This document shows positions 11,401 to 18,708 of a stretch of DNA of 64,000 nt, piece by piece. The stretch's first letter is position 1; every line of letters starts with the position of its first letter. Under the pieces are notes generated by a model, which saw only the letters and a list, made by a program, of their open reading frames with translations, made no database searches and was not told the DNA's origin. The DNA comes from Clavibacter michiganensis (GTDB taxonomy: Bacteria > Actinomycetota > Actinomycetes > Actinomycetales > Microbacteriaceae), in the NCBI GenBank assembly GCA_002150995.1, contig MDHJ01000001.1:2542001-2606000 (forward strand), written 5' to 3'. The translations under genes were made by a program, and so were the position numbers.

Positions 11401-12061
11401 CGACCTCGTCGCCGAAGAACTCCACGCGCACGGGGTGGTCGGCGACGGGCGGGAAGACGTCGAGGATGCCGCCGCGCACCGCGAACTCGCCACGGCGCGT
11501 GACCATGTCGACGCGCGAGTACGCGAGGTCGACGAGCCGCACCGCGAGCTCCGACAGGTCGTGGCCCCGGCTGCCCGTGACGAGCTGCACGGGCGCGAGC
11601 TCGGTGAGGTTGTCGGCGACGGGCTGCAGCGCGGCGCGCACCGAGGCGACGACGACGAGCGGCCGCACCTGGTCGGCCGGCACCTCGCGGGCGCCCTGGC
11701 CGAGCGCGCGGTGCCACTGCTCCATGCGACGGAGCGCGTGGATCCGCTTGCCGACGATCTCGGCGCTCGGGCTCAGCCGCTCGTGCGGCAGCGTCTCCCA
11801 CGCCGGGAACTCGAGGATCTCGGCGTCGGGCAGCACGGCGGCGAGGCTGCGGCGCATGCCCTCGGACTCGCGGCCGGTGGCGGTGACGACGAGCAGGCAC
11901 CCCGGGATGCCGCGCTGGATGCGCTGGCGGAGGAGCCCCGCGAGCAGCGGCCCCTGGAGCCCCTCGGTGAGGGAGAAGTCGGCGTCGCGGGAGGCCGATG
12001 CGAGGGCGTCGTCGAACGTGGAGGCGCGCGAGAGCGCCGGGATCAAGCCCTGGAGGATCAC
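8429..12061 (-). CDS. mfd: Transcription-repair coupling factor Mfd
   Basis: A 1210-residue ATP-dependent translocase that removes stalled RNA polymerase and recruits UvrA. Domains in order: UvrB-like N-terminal region (LEFPAWETLPHERLSP), the CarD-like RNA polymerase interaction domain near residues 510-570 (KPGDHVVHTTHGIGRFVEL), helicase motif I SGDVGFGKTEIAVRAAF, motif II IIDEEQRFGVEHK, motif III MSATPIPRT, the TRG region GRVGRGRERAYAYFLY and the C-terminal TRCF domain. Length is normal. Pth lies just upstream on the same strand, separated by a short hairpin. Confidence 0.97.
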   Translation of the reverse strand: MILQGLIPALSRASTFDDALASASRDADFSLTEGLQGPLLAGLLRQRIQRGIPGCLLVVTATGRESEGMRRSLAAVLPDAEILEFPAWETLPHERLSPSAEIVGKRIHALRRMEQWHRALGQGAREVPADQVRPLVVVASVRAALQPVADNLTELAPVQLVTGSRGHDLSELAVRLVDLAYSRVDMVTRRGEFAVRGGILDVFPPVADHPVRVEFFGDEVDQMRPFAVADQRSLEETVESVELPPSRELLLSAPVRQRAREMQHEFPNLQQMLAKIAEGIPVEGMESLAPALVDRLVPVTHYLPVDAAIAVVSPERVSTRAQSLADTNREFLDAAWNAATAGAQAPIDLASGDFLSLGRLRDARGPRRWWTLSGFQATDVLPEDLGIDEVMTVRIQADPVPSFAGNADGAVEHVRERLAAGWSVGVVAQGSGLVERADTVLREAGVPARVVEEFPAAPEAGIAYLLRAAIDAGFEMPEIQLALLTESEFYGRAAGYDSRQVKKLATRRKNVVDPLQLKPGDHVVHTTHGIGRFVELTQREVSSGGRNAVKTRREYLVIEYAPSKRGYPGDKLFVPTDQLDLLSRYVGGEEPALSKMGGSDWAAAKGKARRAVRDIAVELVKLYSARMASRGHSFPPDTPWQRELEEAFPFMETPDQLTVIDEVKRDMESPIPMDRLVSGDVGFGKTEIAVRAAFKAVQDGKQVVMLVPTTLLVKQHFETFSERFAGFPVHLRQLSRFQTDKESRETIKGLEDGSVDVVIGTHRLLTGSIAFKDVGLVIIDEEQRFGVEHKDALKKLKANVDILAMSATPIPRTLEMAVTGIREMSTLATPPEDRHPILTFVGPNSEKQIAAAIRRELLREGQVFFVHNRVSSINRVASELAELVPEARVAVAHGKMSEAMLEQVIVDFWERKFDVLVSTTIIETGLDIANANTLIIDRADKYGLSQLHQLRGRVGRGRERAYAYFLYDADKPLSETAHDRLSTIAANNELGSGMQVALKDLEIRGAGNLLGGEQSGHIQGVGFDLYLRMIGEAVSTFRGDVAEGQTELRLELPVDAHIPEEYVDSERLRLEAYQKLSTAASPAASDDQIDRVIEELSDRYGEPPVEVDNLVRVSRLRRVAQRAGLSEVVAMGPNLRIAPADLADSKQVRLQRMYPGSRLFAQTNAVTVPLPKRDGEPLPDSELVDWVRQLLDAVFTVEPAPAAKESAPKA

Positions 12062-12099
12062 CAGATGATCGTACGCGCCGCCACCGACGTGCTCGCCGT

Positions 12100-12118
12100 C
12101 GTCCGCCGAGGGCGGACG
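12100..12118 (-). terminator. Short hairpin between pth and mfd
   Basis: CGTCCGCC-GAG-GGCGGACG, a perfect 8-bp stem with a 3-base loop, lies in the 76-base gap between the pth stop and the mfd start. There is no U-run, so it may attenuate or stabilise the message rather than end it. Confidence 0.45.
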
Positions 12119-12137
12119 GCCGGGAGCCGCGCGCCGG

Positions 12138-12725
12138 TCAGGAGGCGGCGGTGTGGAAGCGCAGCTGCGCGGCGATGAGGCCGTCGGCGGCGATCATCTC
12201 GATGGCGTCCGCGGCGTCCTCGAGCACGTTCGGCAGCACCTGCCGCTCGGTGGAGGAGAAGGGCTTCAGCACGAAGTCGGCCGCGTCCTGGCGGCCGGGA
12301 GGTCGGCCTATGCCGATGCGCACGCGCGTGAAGTCGCCCGTGCCGGCCGAGGAGATGATGTCGCGGATGCCGTTGTGGCCACCGTGCCCGCCGCCCTGCT
12401 TGAGCTTCATGGCGTCGAACGGGATGTCGAGCTCGTCGTGCGCGACCACGAGCTGCGACGCGTCGAGCGAGAAGTACTTGAGCAGGTTCGCGACGGGCCC
12501 GCCGGAGAGGTTCATGAACGAGCCGGGCTTCGCGAGGATGAGCTTCGGCCCGCCCGGGACGGGACGGCCCTCCGCGACCTGCGCGTTGGCGCGGTGCGAG
12601 CGGAAGGCGGCGCGCATCCGGTCGGCCAGCACGTCGAGGGCCATCTGGCCGACGTTGTGCCGCGTGCCCGCGTACTGCGGGCCCGGGTTGCCGAGCCCGA
12701 CCACGAGCAGCGTCCGGTCGTCCAC
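12138..12725 (-). CDS. pth: Peptidyl-tRNA hydrolase
   Basis: A 195-residue enzyme that releases peptides from prematurely dissociated peptidyl-tRNAs. Family motifs are VVGLGNPGPQYAGTRHNVG with the catalytic His, KPGSFMNLSG, the catalytic Asp in VAHDELDIPF, and LKQGGGHGGHNGIRDI. GTG 12725 is preferred over an upstream ATG because GAGGAG lies 7 bases before it and the protein then begins directly at the first beta strand (VDDRTLLVVGLG). It follows rplY (ribosomal protein L25), a common pairing, with two hairpins between them. Confidence 0.95.
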   Translation of the reverse strand: MDDRTLLVVGLGNPGPQYAGTRHNVGQMALDVLADRMRAAFRSHRANAQVAEGRPVPGGPKLILAKPGSFMNLSGGPVANLLKYFSLDASQLVVAHDELDIPFDAMKLKQGGGHGGHNGIRDIISSAGTGDFTRVRIGIGRPPGRQDAADFVLKPFSSTERQVLPNVLEDAADAIEMIAADGLIAAQLRFHTAAS

Positions 12726-12747
12726 GTGCGATCTCCTCGTCGTCGGC

Positions 12748-12816
12748 CGCATCCGGGGCGGATGCGCGGAGCCCGCCGGCCGCGGCCGGTGTCCCGGACG
12801 GCGGCCGACGGGCTCC
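12748..12816 (-). terminator. Two hairpins between rplY and pth
   Basis: The 151-base gap holds a perfect stem CGCATCCG-GGG-CGGATGCG (12748-12766) and a longer imperfect stem pairing GGAGCCCG (12768-12775) with CGGGCTCC (12809-12816), with further GGCCGC/GCGGCC pairing inside. No U-run follows. They probably terminate or attenuate rplY transcription. Confidence 0.5.
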
Positions 12817-12876
12817 GTTGTGCTGGTGGTGCGGTGCCGCGCGATGCGGCGGCGCGGCCCGCGGGCCGCGGTGGTG

Positions 12877-13524
12877 CTACTTGTCGGAGTCGCCCGACTG
12901 GTCGCCGGTGGCGCCGTCGTCGGTGACGTCGACCTCGGCGTCGCCCTCGGCCACGACGTCCTCGTCGACCGCGTCGGTCGTGAGGTCGAGCTGGGGCACG
13001 GAGACCGCGAGCACGAGCGTCTCGGGGTCGGTGACCAGCGTGGCGCCGGCGGGGAGGTCGACCTGGCCGGCCGAGACCTGCGTGCCGTCCTCGAAGCCCT
13101 CGATGGAGACGACGAAGCTCTCCGGGATGTGCGTGGCCTCGACCTCGACGAGGATCGACGTGTTCTCGATCGTGTGGATCGTGCCGGGGTAGGACTCGCC
13201 CTCGACGTGGATCGGGACCTCGACCTCGACGCGCTCGCCCTGGCGGACGACGATGAGGTCGACGTGCTCGATGATCTGGCGGACGGGGTCCTTCTGGACG
13301 TCCTTCACCAGCGCGAGCTGCGGCTTGCCGGCGATGTCGAGCGTGATGATCTGGTTCGCCTTGCGGATGATGAGCATGAGCTCGTGGCCCGGCAGCGTGA
13401 CGTGCTGCGGGTCGGTGCCGTGGCCGTAGATGACCGCGGGGATCTTGCCGATCGCGCGGATCTTGCGGGCCGCGCCCTTGCCGAACTGCGTGCGCAGCTC
13501 CGCGGTGAGGTTGTTGTCAACCAT
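12877..13524 (-). CDS. rplY: 50S ribosomal protein L25/general stress protein Ctc
   Basis: A 215-residue L25/Ctc protein binding 5S rRNA. The N-terminal L25 domain has LTAELRTQFGKGAARKIRAIGKIPAVIYGHG; the C-terminal TL5-like domain has VEVEVPIHVEGE...SILVEVEATHIPESFVVSIEG. An acidic tail (DEDVVAEGDAEVDVTDDG) ends the protein. The frame is open 32 codons upstream, but ATG 13524 has TAGGAG at good spacing and matches the family start. Located upstream of pth on the same strand. Confidence 0.95.
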   Translation of the reverse strand: MVDNNLTAELRTQFGKGAARKIRAIGKIPAVIYGHGTDPQHVTLPGHELMLIIRKANQIITLDIAGKPQLALVKDVQKDPVRQIIEHVDLIVVRQGERVEVEVPIHVEGESYPGTIHTIENTSILVEVEATHIPESFVVSIEGFEDGTQVSAGQVDLPAGATLVTDPETLVLAVSVPQLDLTTDAVDEDVVAEGDAEVDVTDDGATGDQSGDSDK

Positions 13525-13693
13525 GGTGTCGCTCCTAGTGGAGCCCGTGAGGGCTCGCGTCGTGGTGTGTCGTCTGCTCGAACGCTTGCGCGTGAGGAAT
13601 GAGGTGCGAGCCCCGTCCACCGCGTCGATAACGGACCGCCGCCGCGCTCGCGCACGGCCCCTGCGATCCCTCGCCGAAGTTCAACCCCCGATG

Positions 13694-15633
13694 CTACCGG
13701 ACGGACGGGCCCCCGGTCGACGCGTCCGCGGCGGACCCCTCCTGCGCCGTCGGCCCCGCCGCCCCGGGAGCGGGCGGCGTCGACTGCCCGACGCGGAGGC
13801 GCAGGCCGTCGTGCACGCCGTCGACGACGTCCTCGAACGCGACCGGCGCGCCGAGCGTGGCCGAGACGTACACGCTCACCACGGTCGCCAGCGACAGGAA
13901 GGCGTCGTCGACGGTCACCCCGGCCGGGCGTCCCGTCCGGAGGGCGTCGGCGATGTCGTCGTACTGCCGGTAGTGGCCCTCGAGGTAGGTGTTGTCGAGC
14001 CGCGGGGACCGGGGCAGGTCCGCGTCGTGCAGCTCGAGCTCGGCGTCGTTCCGCACGTCCGCCTGGGCCGGCACCCCGGACTCGGGCGCCGCGTGGAAGT
14101 AGGTGAGCGAGCCCGCCTCGATGACCGCGGATCCGCGCGTCCCCTGCACCTGCACGCGCGTGTCGAGGCCCGGGTAGCCGGCCGTGCTCGCCTGGAGGGT
14201 CGCGAGCGCGCCCGAGGCGAAGCGGATCACGGCGACCGCGACGTCCTCCACCTCGATGCCCTCGTGGGCGAGCAGCGCCGTCTGCGCGTACACCTCGACC
14301 GGGCGGCCGAGGTAGGAGACGAGGAGGTCGAGCGTGTGCACGCCCTGGTTCATGAGGGCGCCGCCGCCGTCGAGGTCCCACGTGCCGCGCCAGTGCCCGG
14401 AGTCGTAGAAGCCCTGGCTGCGCCACCACGGCGCGCTGGCGACCGCGGAGGTGAGCCGGCCGAGCCGACCCGAGCGCACGGCACGGTCGACGACGACGCT
14501 CGAGGGATTGAAGCGGTGCTGGCTGATGACGGTCGAGAGGATCCCGCGTCCGGCGGCCGCGCGCGCGAGCTCCGCGATGCGGCGGCCGCGCGCCAGGTCG
14601 ACGTCGAGGGGCTTCTCGATGACGACGTGCAGGCCCGCGGCGAGCGCCTCCTCGGCGAGGCCGATGTGCAGGCCGCTCGGGGTGCAGATGACGACGAGCT
14701 CGGCGGCGTCCGCGCGGACGAGGTCGGCGAGCCGGGCGAAGACGCGGGGCGGTCGGCGCGCAGCTCGTCGACGACCACCTCCGCGAGCTCCTCCGCGGTG
14801 GTGGTGCTCGTGTCGACGAGGGCGGCGACGCGGAACCCGGGGTGCTCGGCGAGGACGCGCGCGTGGTGCGTGCCGATGACGCCGCAGCCGACGATCGCGA
14901 CCCGGATGGGCTGGTGGACCGCCGCGGCGGGCGCGCCCTCGTCGGACGGCTCGATCTCGGCGACGACCGCGGCGGCGCCCGACGGGTCCGGCAGCGCGTC
15001 GTCGGCGCGCGCGGCGCGGACGAGCGCCGGGACGTCCGCCTCGGGGACCGCCACGGCGGGCTCCGTCGGCGATGCCGGGGCGTCGTCGACGCGACCGGGC
15101 GACGCGGTCCGACCGCCGGGCAGGAGATCGCGGACCGCAGCGTCGGCGAGGGCCACGGGGTCGTCGGCGATGTCGAGCGTGACGCCGCGCTCGTCGTCGC
15201 CGAGCGGCTCCAGCGTGCGCAGCTGCGAGGCGAGGAGGCTGCCCGGCATGAAGTGGCCCTCCCGGTGCCCGAGGCGCTCGGCCAGGAGGTCGTGGTCTCC
15301 CGCGAGGTGCACGAAGGCGACGTCGGGGGCGGCGGCGCGGAGGATGTCGCGGTAGGAGCGCTTCAGGGCGCTGCAGGCCACGACCGGTCCGCCCTCGGGC
15401 CGGTCGGCGAGCACGCGCCCGATGTCCTCGAGCCAGGGACGCCGGTCGTCGTCGTCGAGCGCGTGGCCCTCGGCCATCTTCCGGCGGGCCGACTCGCTGT
15501 GGAGGACGTCTCCGTCGATGAAGGGGACGCCGGCGTCCTGGGCGAGGAGGTCGCCCACCGTCGACTTCCCGGATCCGGAGACCCCCATCACGATCACGGG
15601 CGGGAACGGGCGGACGGCGTCGATGCGGATCAC
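13694..15633 (-). pseudogene. Gluconokinase fused to Gfo/Idh/MocA-family oxidoreductase, frameshifted
   Basis: The first part is gluconokinase: P-loop GVSGSGKST (residues 17-25), FIDGDVLHSESARRKM, VVACSALKRSYRD and HFMPGSLLASQL. A linker of about 70 residues leads into a Rossmann fold (RVAIVGCGVIGTHHARVL) of the Gfo/Idh/MocA family, ending with the C-terminal domain GTWDLDGGGALMNQGVHTLDLL. The frame breaks at the G-run 14746-14749: one extra base there restores RVFARLADLVRADAAELVV and gives exactly 647 codons. I think it is one bifunctional protein of 646 residues with a sequence error. It is divergent from gnd, the next step of gluconate use. The start may be GTG 15633 or ATG 15690. Confidence 0.8.
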
Positions 15634-15720
15634 TCCCTGCGGTTCGGTGAGGAACTCGTGCGGCGCGACCCTCGCGGTGCGCCCGCCCATCCTACGAGAC
15701 GCTCCCCGTGACCTCGCTGA

Positions 15721-15738
15721 CGCCCGGGGACCCGGGCG
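15721..15738. promoter_or_regulatory. 18-bp palindrome in the gnd promoter spacer
   Basis: CGCCCGGG-GA-CCCGGGCG has perfect 8-base arms. On the plus strand it is followed directly by TACCCT (15739-15744), a TAnnnT -10 for gnd, and preceded by CTGAC, a partial -35. A dimeric regulator bound here would cover the spacer. It lies between the divergent gluconokinase fusion and gnd, so it could control both. Confidence 0.5.
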
Positions 15739-15773
15739 TACCCTGAGCACGACTGTCGACAAGGAGGCATCAG

Positions 15774-17228
15774 ATGTCAGATGACCAGAAGGCCACGGCG
15801 AACATCGGGGTGGTGGGGCTCGCGGTGATGGGGTCGAACCTCGCCCGCAACCTCGCCAGCCGCGAGGGCAACACGGTCGCGGTGTACAACCGCACCACCG
15901 AGAAGACCACGCACCTCATCGAGGAGCACCCCGAGGCCGGCTTCGTCGCCGCCACCACCGTCGAGGAGTTCGCCGCGTCGCTGCAGCGTCCCCGCACGGC
16001 GATCATCATGGTCAAGGCCGGACGCGGCACGGACGCCGTCATCGAGCAGCTGACCGCGGCGTTCGAGGAGGGCGACATCATCGTGGACGGCGGCAACGCG
16101 CTGTTCACCGACACGATCCGCCGCGAGAAGGAGGTCCGCGCGAAGGGCCTCCACTTCGTCGGCGCCGGCATCTCCGGCGGCGAGGAGGGCGCGCTCAAGG
16201 GCCCGAGCATCATGCCCGGAGGGACCGCCGAGGCGTACGAGACGCTCGGCCCCATCCTCGAGTCCATCGCCGCGGTCGCGGAGGGCGAGCCCTGCGTGAC
16301 CCACGTCGGCACCGACGGCGCCGGCCACTTCGTGAAGATGATCCACAACGGCATCGAGTACGCCGACATGCAGCTCATCGCCGAGTCGTTCGACCTGCTG
16401 CGCCGCGTCGGCGGCCACGAGCCCGACGCGATCGCGGACGTCTTCGAGGAGTGGAACGGGGGCGACCTCGAGTCGTACCTCATCGAGATCACCGCGGAGG
16501 TCCTCCGCCAGAAGGACGCGTCGACCGGGAAGCCGCTCGTCGACGTGATCGTCGACCAGGCCGGCTCCAAGGGCACCGGCGTCTGGACCGTGCAGAACGC
16601 GGTCGGCCTCGGCGTGCCCGTGGGCGGGATCGCGGAGGCCGTGTTCGCGCGCGCCGTCTCCTCGAAGCCCGAGCAGCGGAAGGCCGTGCAGGCCACCATC
16701 ACGAGCCGTCCGGAGATCCAGCCCGGCGGGGACACCTTCGAGGACGACGTGCGCGCCGCGCTCTACGCGAGCAAGGTCGTCGCGTACGCGCAGGGCTTCG
16801 ACGCGATCATCGCGGGCGCGGAGGAGTACGGCTGGGACATCGACAAGGGCAAGGTCGCGGAGATCTGGCGCGGCGGCTGCATCATCCGCGCCCAGTTCCT
16901 CAACCGCATCGTCGAGGCGTACGAGAAGGACTCGGGCCTCGCGACGCTGCTCGAGGACCCGTACTTCGCGAAGGCCGTCGCCGACGGCGAGCAGGCCTGG
17001 CGCCGCGTCGTGTCGGTCGCCGCGCTCTCCGGCATCCCCGTGCCCGGGTTCGCGTCGGCGCTCAGCTACTACGACTCGCTCGCCTCCGAGCGGCTGCCCG
17101 CCGCCCTGGTGCAGGGCCAGCGCGACTTCTTCGGCGCGCACACGTACCACCGCGTCGACAAGGAGGGCACCTTCCACACGCTGTGGTCCGGCGACCGCTC
17201 CGAGATCGAGGCGGAGGACACGCACTAG
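15774..17228 (+). CDS. gnd: 6-phosphogluconate dehydrogenase, decarboxylating
   Basis: A 484-residue enzyme of the long-chain type, oxidising 6-phosphogluconate to ribulose 5-phosphate with NADP+. Motifs: nucleotide-binding IGVVGLAVMGSNLARNLA, YNRTTEKT, substrate-binding GAGISGGEEGALKGPSIMPGG, catalytic HFVKMIHNGIEYADMQLI, and KGTGVWTVQNAVGLGVPV. The C-terminal helix region includes QRDFFGAHTYHRVD. AAGGAGG sits seven bases before ATG 15774. It is divergent from the gluconokinase fusion, which would make its substrate, and is followed by a strong terminator. Confidence 0.97.
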   Translation: MSDDQKATANIGVVGLAVMGSNLARNLASREGNTVAVYNRTTEKTTHLIEEHPEAGFVAATTVEEFAASLQRPRTAIIMVKAGRGTDAVIEQLTAAFEEGDIIVDGGNALFTDTIRREKEVRAKGLHFVGAGISGGEEGALKGPSIMPGGTAEAYETLGPILESIAAVAEGEPCVTHVGTDGAGHFVKMIHNGIEYADMQLIAESFDLLRRVGGHEPDAIADVFEEWNGGDLESYLIEITAEVLRQKDASTGKPLVDVIVDQAGSKGTGVWTVQNAVGLGVPVGGIAEAVFARAVSSKPEQRKAVQATITSRPEIQPGGDTFEDDVRAALYASKVVAYAQGFDAIIAGAEEYGWDIDKGKVAEIWRGGCIIRAQFLNRIVEAYEKDSGLATLLEDPYFAKAVADGEQAWRRVVSVAALSGIPVPGFASALSYYDSLASERLPAALVQGQRDFFGAHTYHRVDKEGTFHTLWSGDRSEIEAEDTH

Positions 17229-17245
17229 CCGTCCGCGCCCCGACG

Positions 17246-17278
17246 ACGCCCCGCCGCCCCTCATGGGCGGCGGGGCGT
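17246..17278 (+). terminator. Terminator hairpin after gnd
   Basis: ACGCCCCGCCGCCC (17246-17259), a five-base loop ctcat, and the exact complement GGGCGGCGGGGCGT (17265-17278). The perfect 14-bp stem starts 17 bases after the gnd stop; ctgtcac follows rather than a U-tract, as is common in actinobacteria. Confidence 0.85.
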
Positions 17279-17295
17279 CTGTCACACTGGGGCGG

Positions 17296-17669
17296 ATGGA
17301 CGACGACGAGCACCCCGAGCTCGCGGGCTACGAGCCGCACCGCCCCGGAGCCTGCGCAGCAAGCGCACGCTCCTCGTGATGCGGGTCGTCGTGGTGGTCG
17401 GGATCGTGAGCCTGCTGCTCCCCGGCGTCGTCACCATGGTGCGCGTCGGCGCGAACACGGCCGACATGGCGTGCGCCGACTTCGTGCGGTTCGAGCGCCC
17501 CGACTCCCCCTCCTACGAGGTGCGCTTCCAGCTCTTCGGCCCCGGCGTCGTGGGCTACGAGTGCTACACGCGGTACGCGTTCGGCGGCGACGAGCACATC
17601 GTCTCGCTGGGCCTCATCCCCTCGGGGCGCGTCGCGCGCGAGGTCGTCGAGCGGAACTCCCGGGACTGA
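17296..17669 (+). pseudogene. Small single-pass membrane protein, frameshifted
   Basis: An N-terminal frame from ATG 17296 (MDDDEHPELAGYEPHRP) and a second frame beginning near RSLRSKRTLLVMRVVVVV join if one C is added to the CCCC run around 17344-17347; the result is 125 codons. The product has a hydrophobic segment (RVVVVVGIVSLLLPGVV) and a short exported domain with two cysteines (DMACADFV, VGYECYTRYA). I do not recognise the family. It may equally be translated only from the GTG at 17376. It lies between the gnd terminator and convergent prs. Confidence 0.55.
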
Positions 17670-17677
17670 CCCCGGGA

Positions 17678-17702
17678 GCCGCCTCCAGCGCAGGGAGGAG
17701 GC
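17678..17702. terminator. Hairpin between convergent genes upstream of the prs stop
   Basis: GCCGCCTCC and GGAGGAGGC form a 9-bp stem with one mismatch around a 7-base loop. It lies in the 47-base gap between the small membrane protein and prs, which converge, so it could serve either strand. Confidence 0.35.
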
Positions 17703-17716
17703 CGGTGTCCTGCGGC

Positions 17717-18694
17717 CTAGGCGGCGCCGTCGAACATGCTCGTGACGGATCCGTCGTCGAAGACCTCGTGGATGGCGCGGGCCAGCAGCGGCGCGATGGG
17801 CAGCACCGTGAGCTTGTCCCAGCGCTTCTCCTCCGGGATCGGCAGCGTGTCGGTGACGACGACCGAGTCGATGTGCGGGCTGTCGAGGATCTGCGTGGCC
17901 GGGTCCGAGAACACGGCGTGCGTCGCGGCGACGACGACGCCCGTGGCGCCGTTCTTCTTCAGCGCCTCGGCGGCGGAGACGATGGTGCGCCCGGTGTCGA
18001 TGAGGTCGTCGACCAGCAGGCAGACGCGACCCGAGACGTCGCCGACGATCTCGTGCACGGTGACCTGGTTGTGCACCTTCGGGTCGCGGCGCTTGTGGAT
18101 GATGGCGAGGGGGGCGCCGAGCTTGTCGCTCCAGATGTCGGCGACGCGCACGCGGCCCATGTCGGGCGAGACGACCGTGAGGGTCTTCGAGTCGAGCACG
18201 CTGCGCATGTGCTCGAGGAGCACGGGCATGGCGAAGAGGTGGTCGACGGGGCCGTCGAAGAAGCCCTGGATCTGGGCGGCGTGCAGGTCGACGGACATGA
18301 TGCGGTCGGCGCCCGCGGCCTTGAAGAGGTCGGCGACGAGGCGGGCGGAGATCGGCTCGCGGCCGCGGCCCTTCTTGTCCTGGCGCGCGTAGGGGTAGAA
18401 CGGCGCGACGACCGTGATGCGCTTCGCGGAGGCGCGCTTCAGGGCGTCGACCATGATGAGCTGCTCCATGAGCCACTCGTTGATGGGCGCCGTGTGCGCC
18501 TGGATGACGAACGCGTCGCTGCCGCGGACGCTCTCGTCGTACCGGATGTAGAGCTCGCCGTTGGCGAAGGTCCGCGCGTCGGTGTGCACGAGGGTGGTCT
18601 CGAGCTCCTCCGCGATCTGCTCGGCGAGCTGGGGGTGCGCTCGCCCCGTGACGAGCACGAGCCGCTTCTCTCCGGCGGTCTTGATTGCGGACAC
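17717..18694 (-). CDS. prs: Ribose-phosphate pyrophosphokinase
   Basis: A 325-residue PRPP synthetase making 5-phosphoribosyl 1-pyrophosphate from ribose 5-phosphate and ATP for nucleotide, histidine and tryptophan synthesis. Seen: FANGELYIRYDESVRGSDAFVIQ, the flexible-loop region YARQDKKGRGREPISARL, MSVDLHAAQIQGFFDGPVDHL, and the PRPP-binding VCLLVDDLIDTGRTI. It starts 14 bases after glmU ends on the same strand; the glmU-prs pairing is conserved in actinobacteria and other bacteria. Confidence 0.97.
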   Translation of the reverse strand: MSAIKTAGEKRLVLVTGRAHPQLAEQIAEELETTLVHTDARTFANGELYIRYDESVRGSDAFVIQAHTAPINEWLMEQLIMVDALKRASAKRITVVAPFYPYARQDKKGRGREPISARLVADLFKAAGADRIMSVDLHAAQIQGFFDGPVDHLFAMPVLLEHMRSVLDSKTLTVVSPDMGRVRVADIWSDKLGAPLAIIHKRRDPKVHNQVTVHEIVGDVSGRVCLLVDDLIDTGRTIVSAAEALKKNGATGVVVAATHAVFSDPATQILDSPHIDSVVVTDTLPIPEEKRWDKLTVLPIAPLLARAIHEVFDDGSVTSMFDGAA

Positions 18695-18708
18695 GGGACT
18701 CCGTCTCG

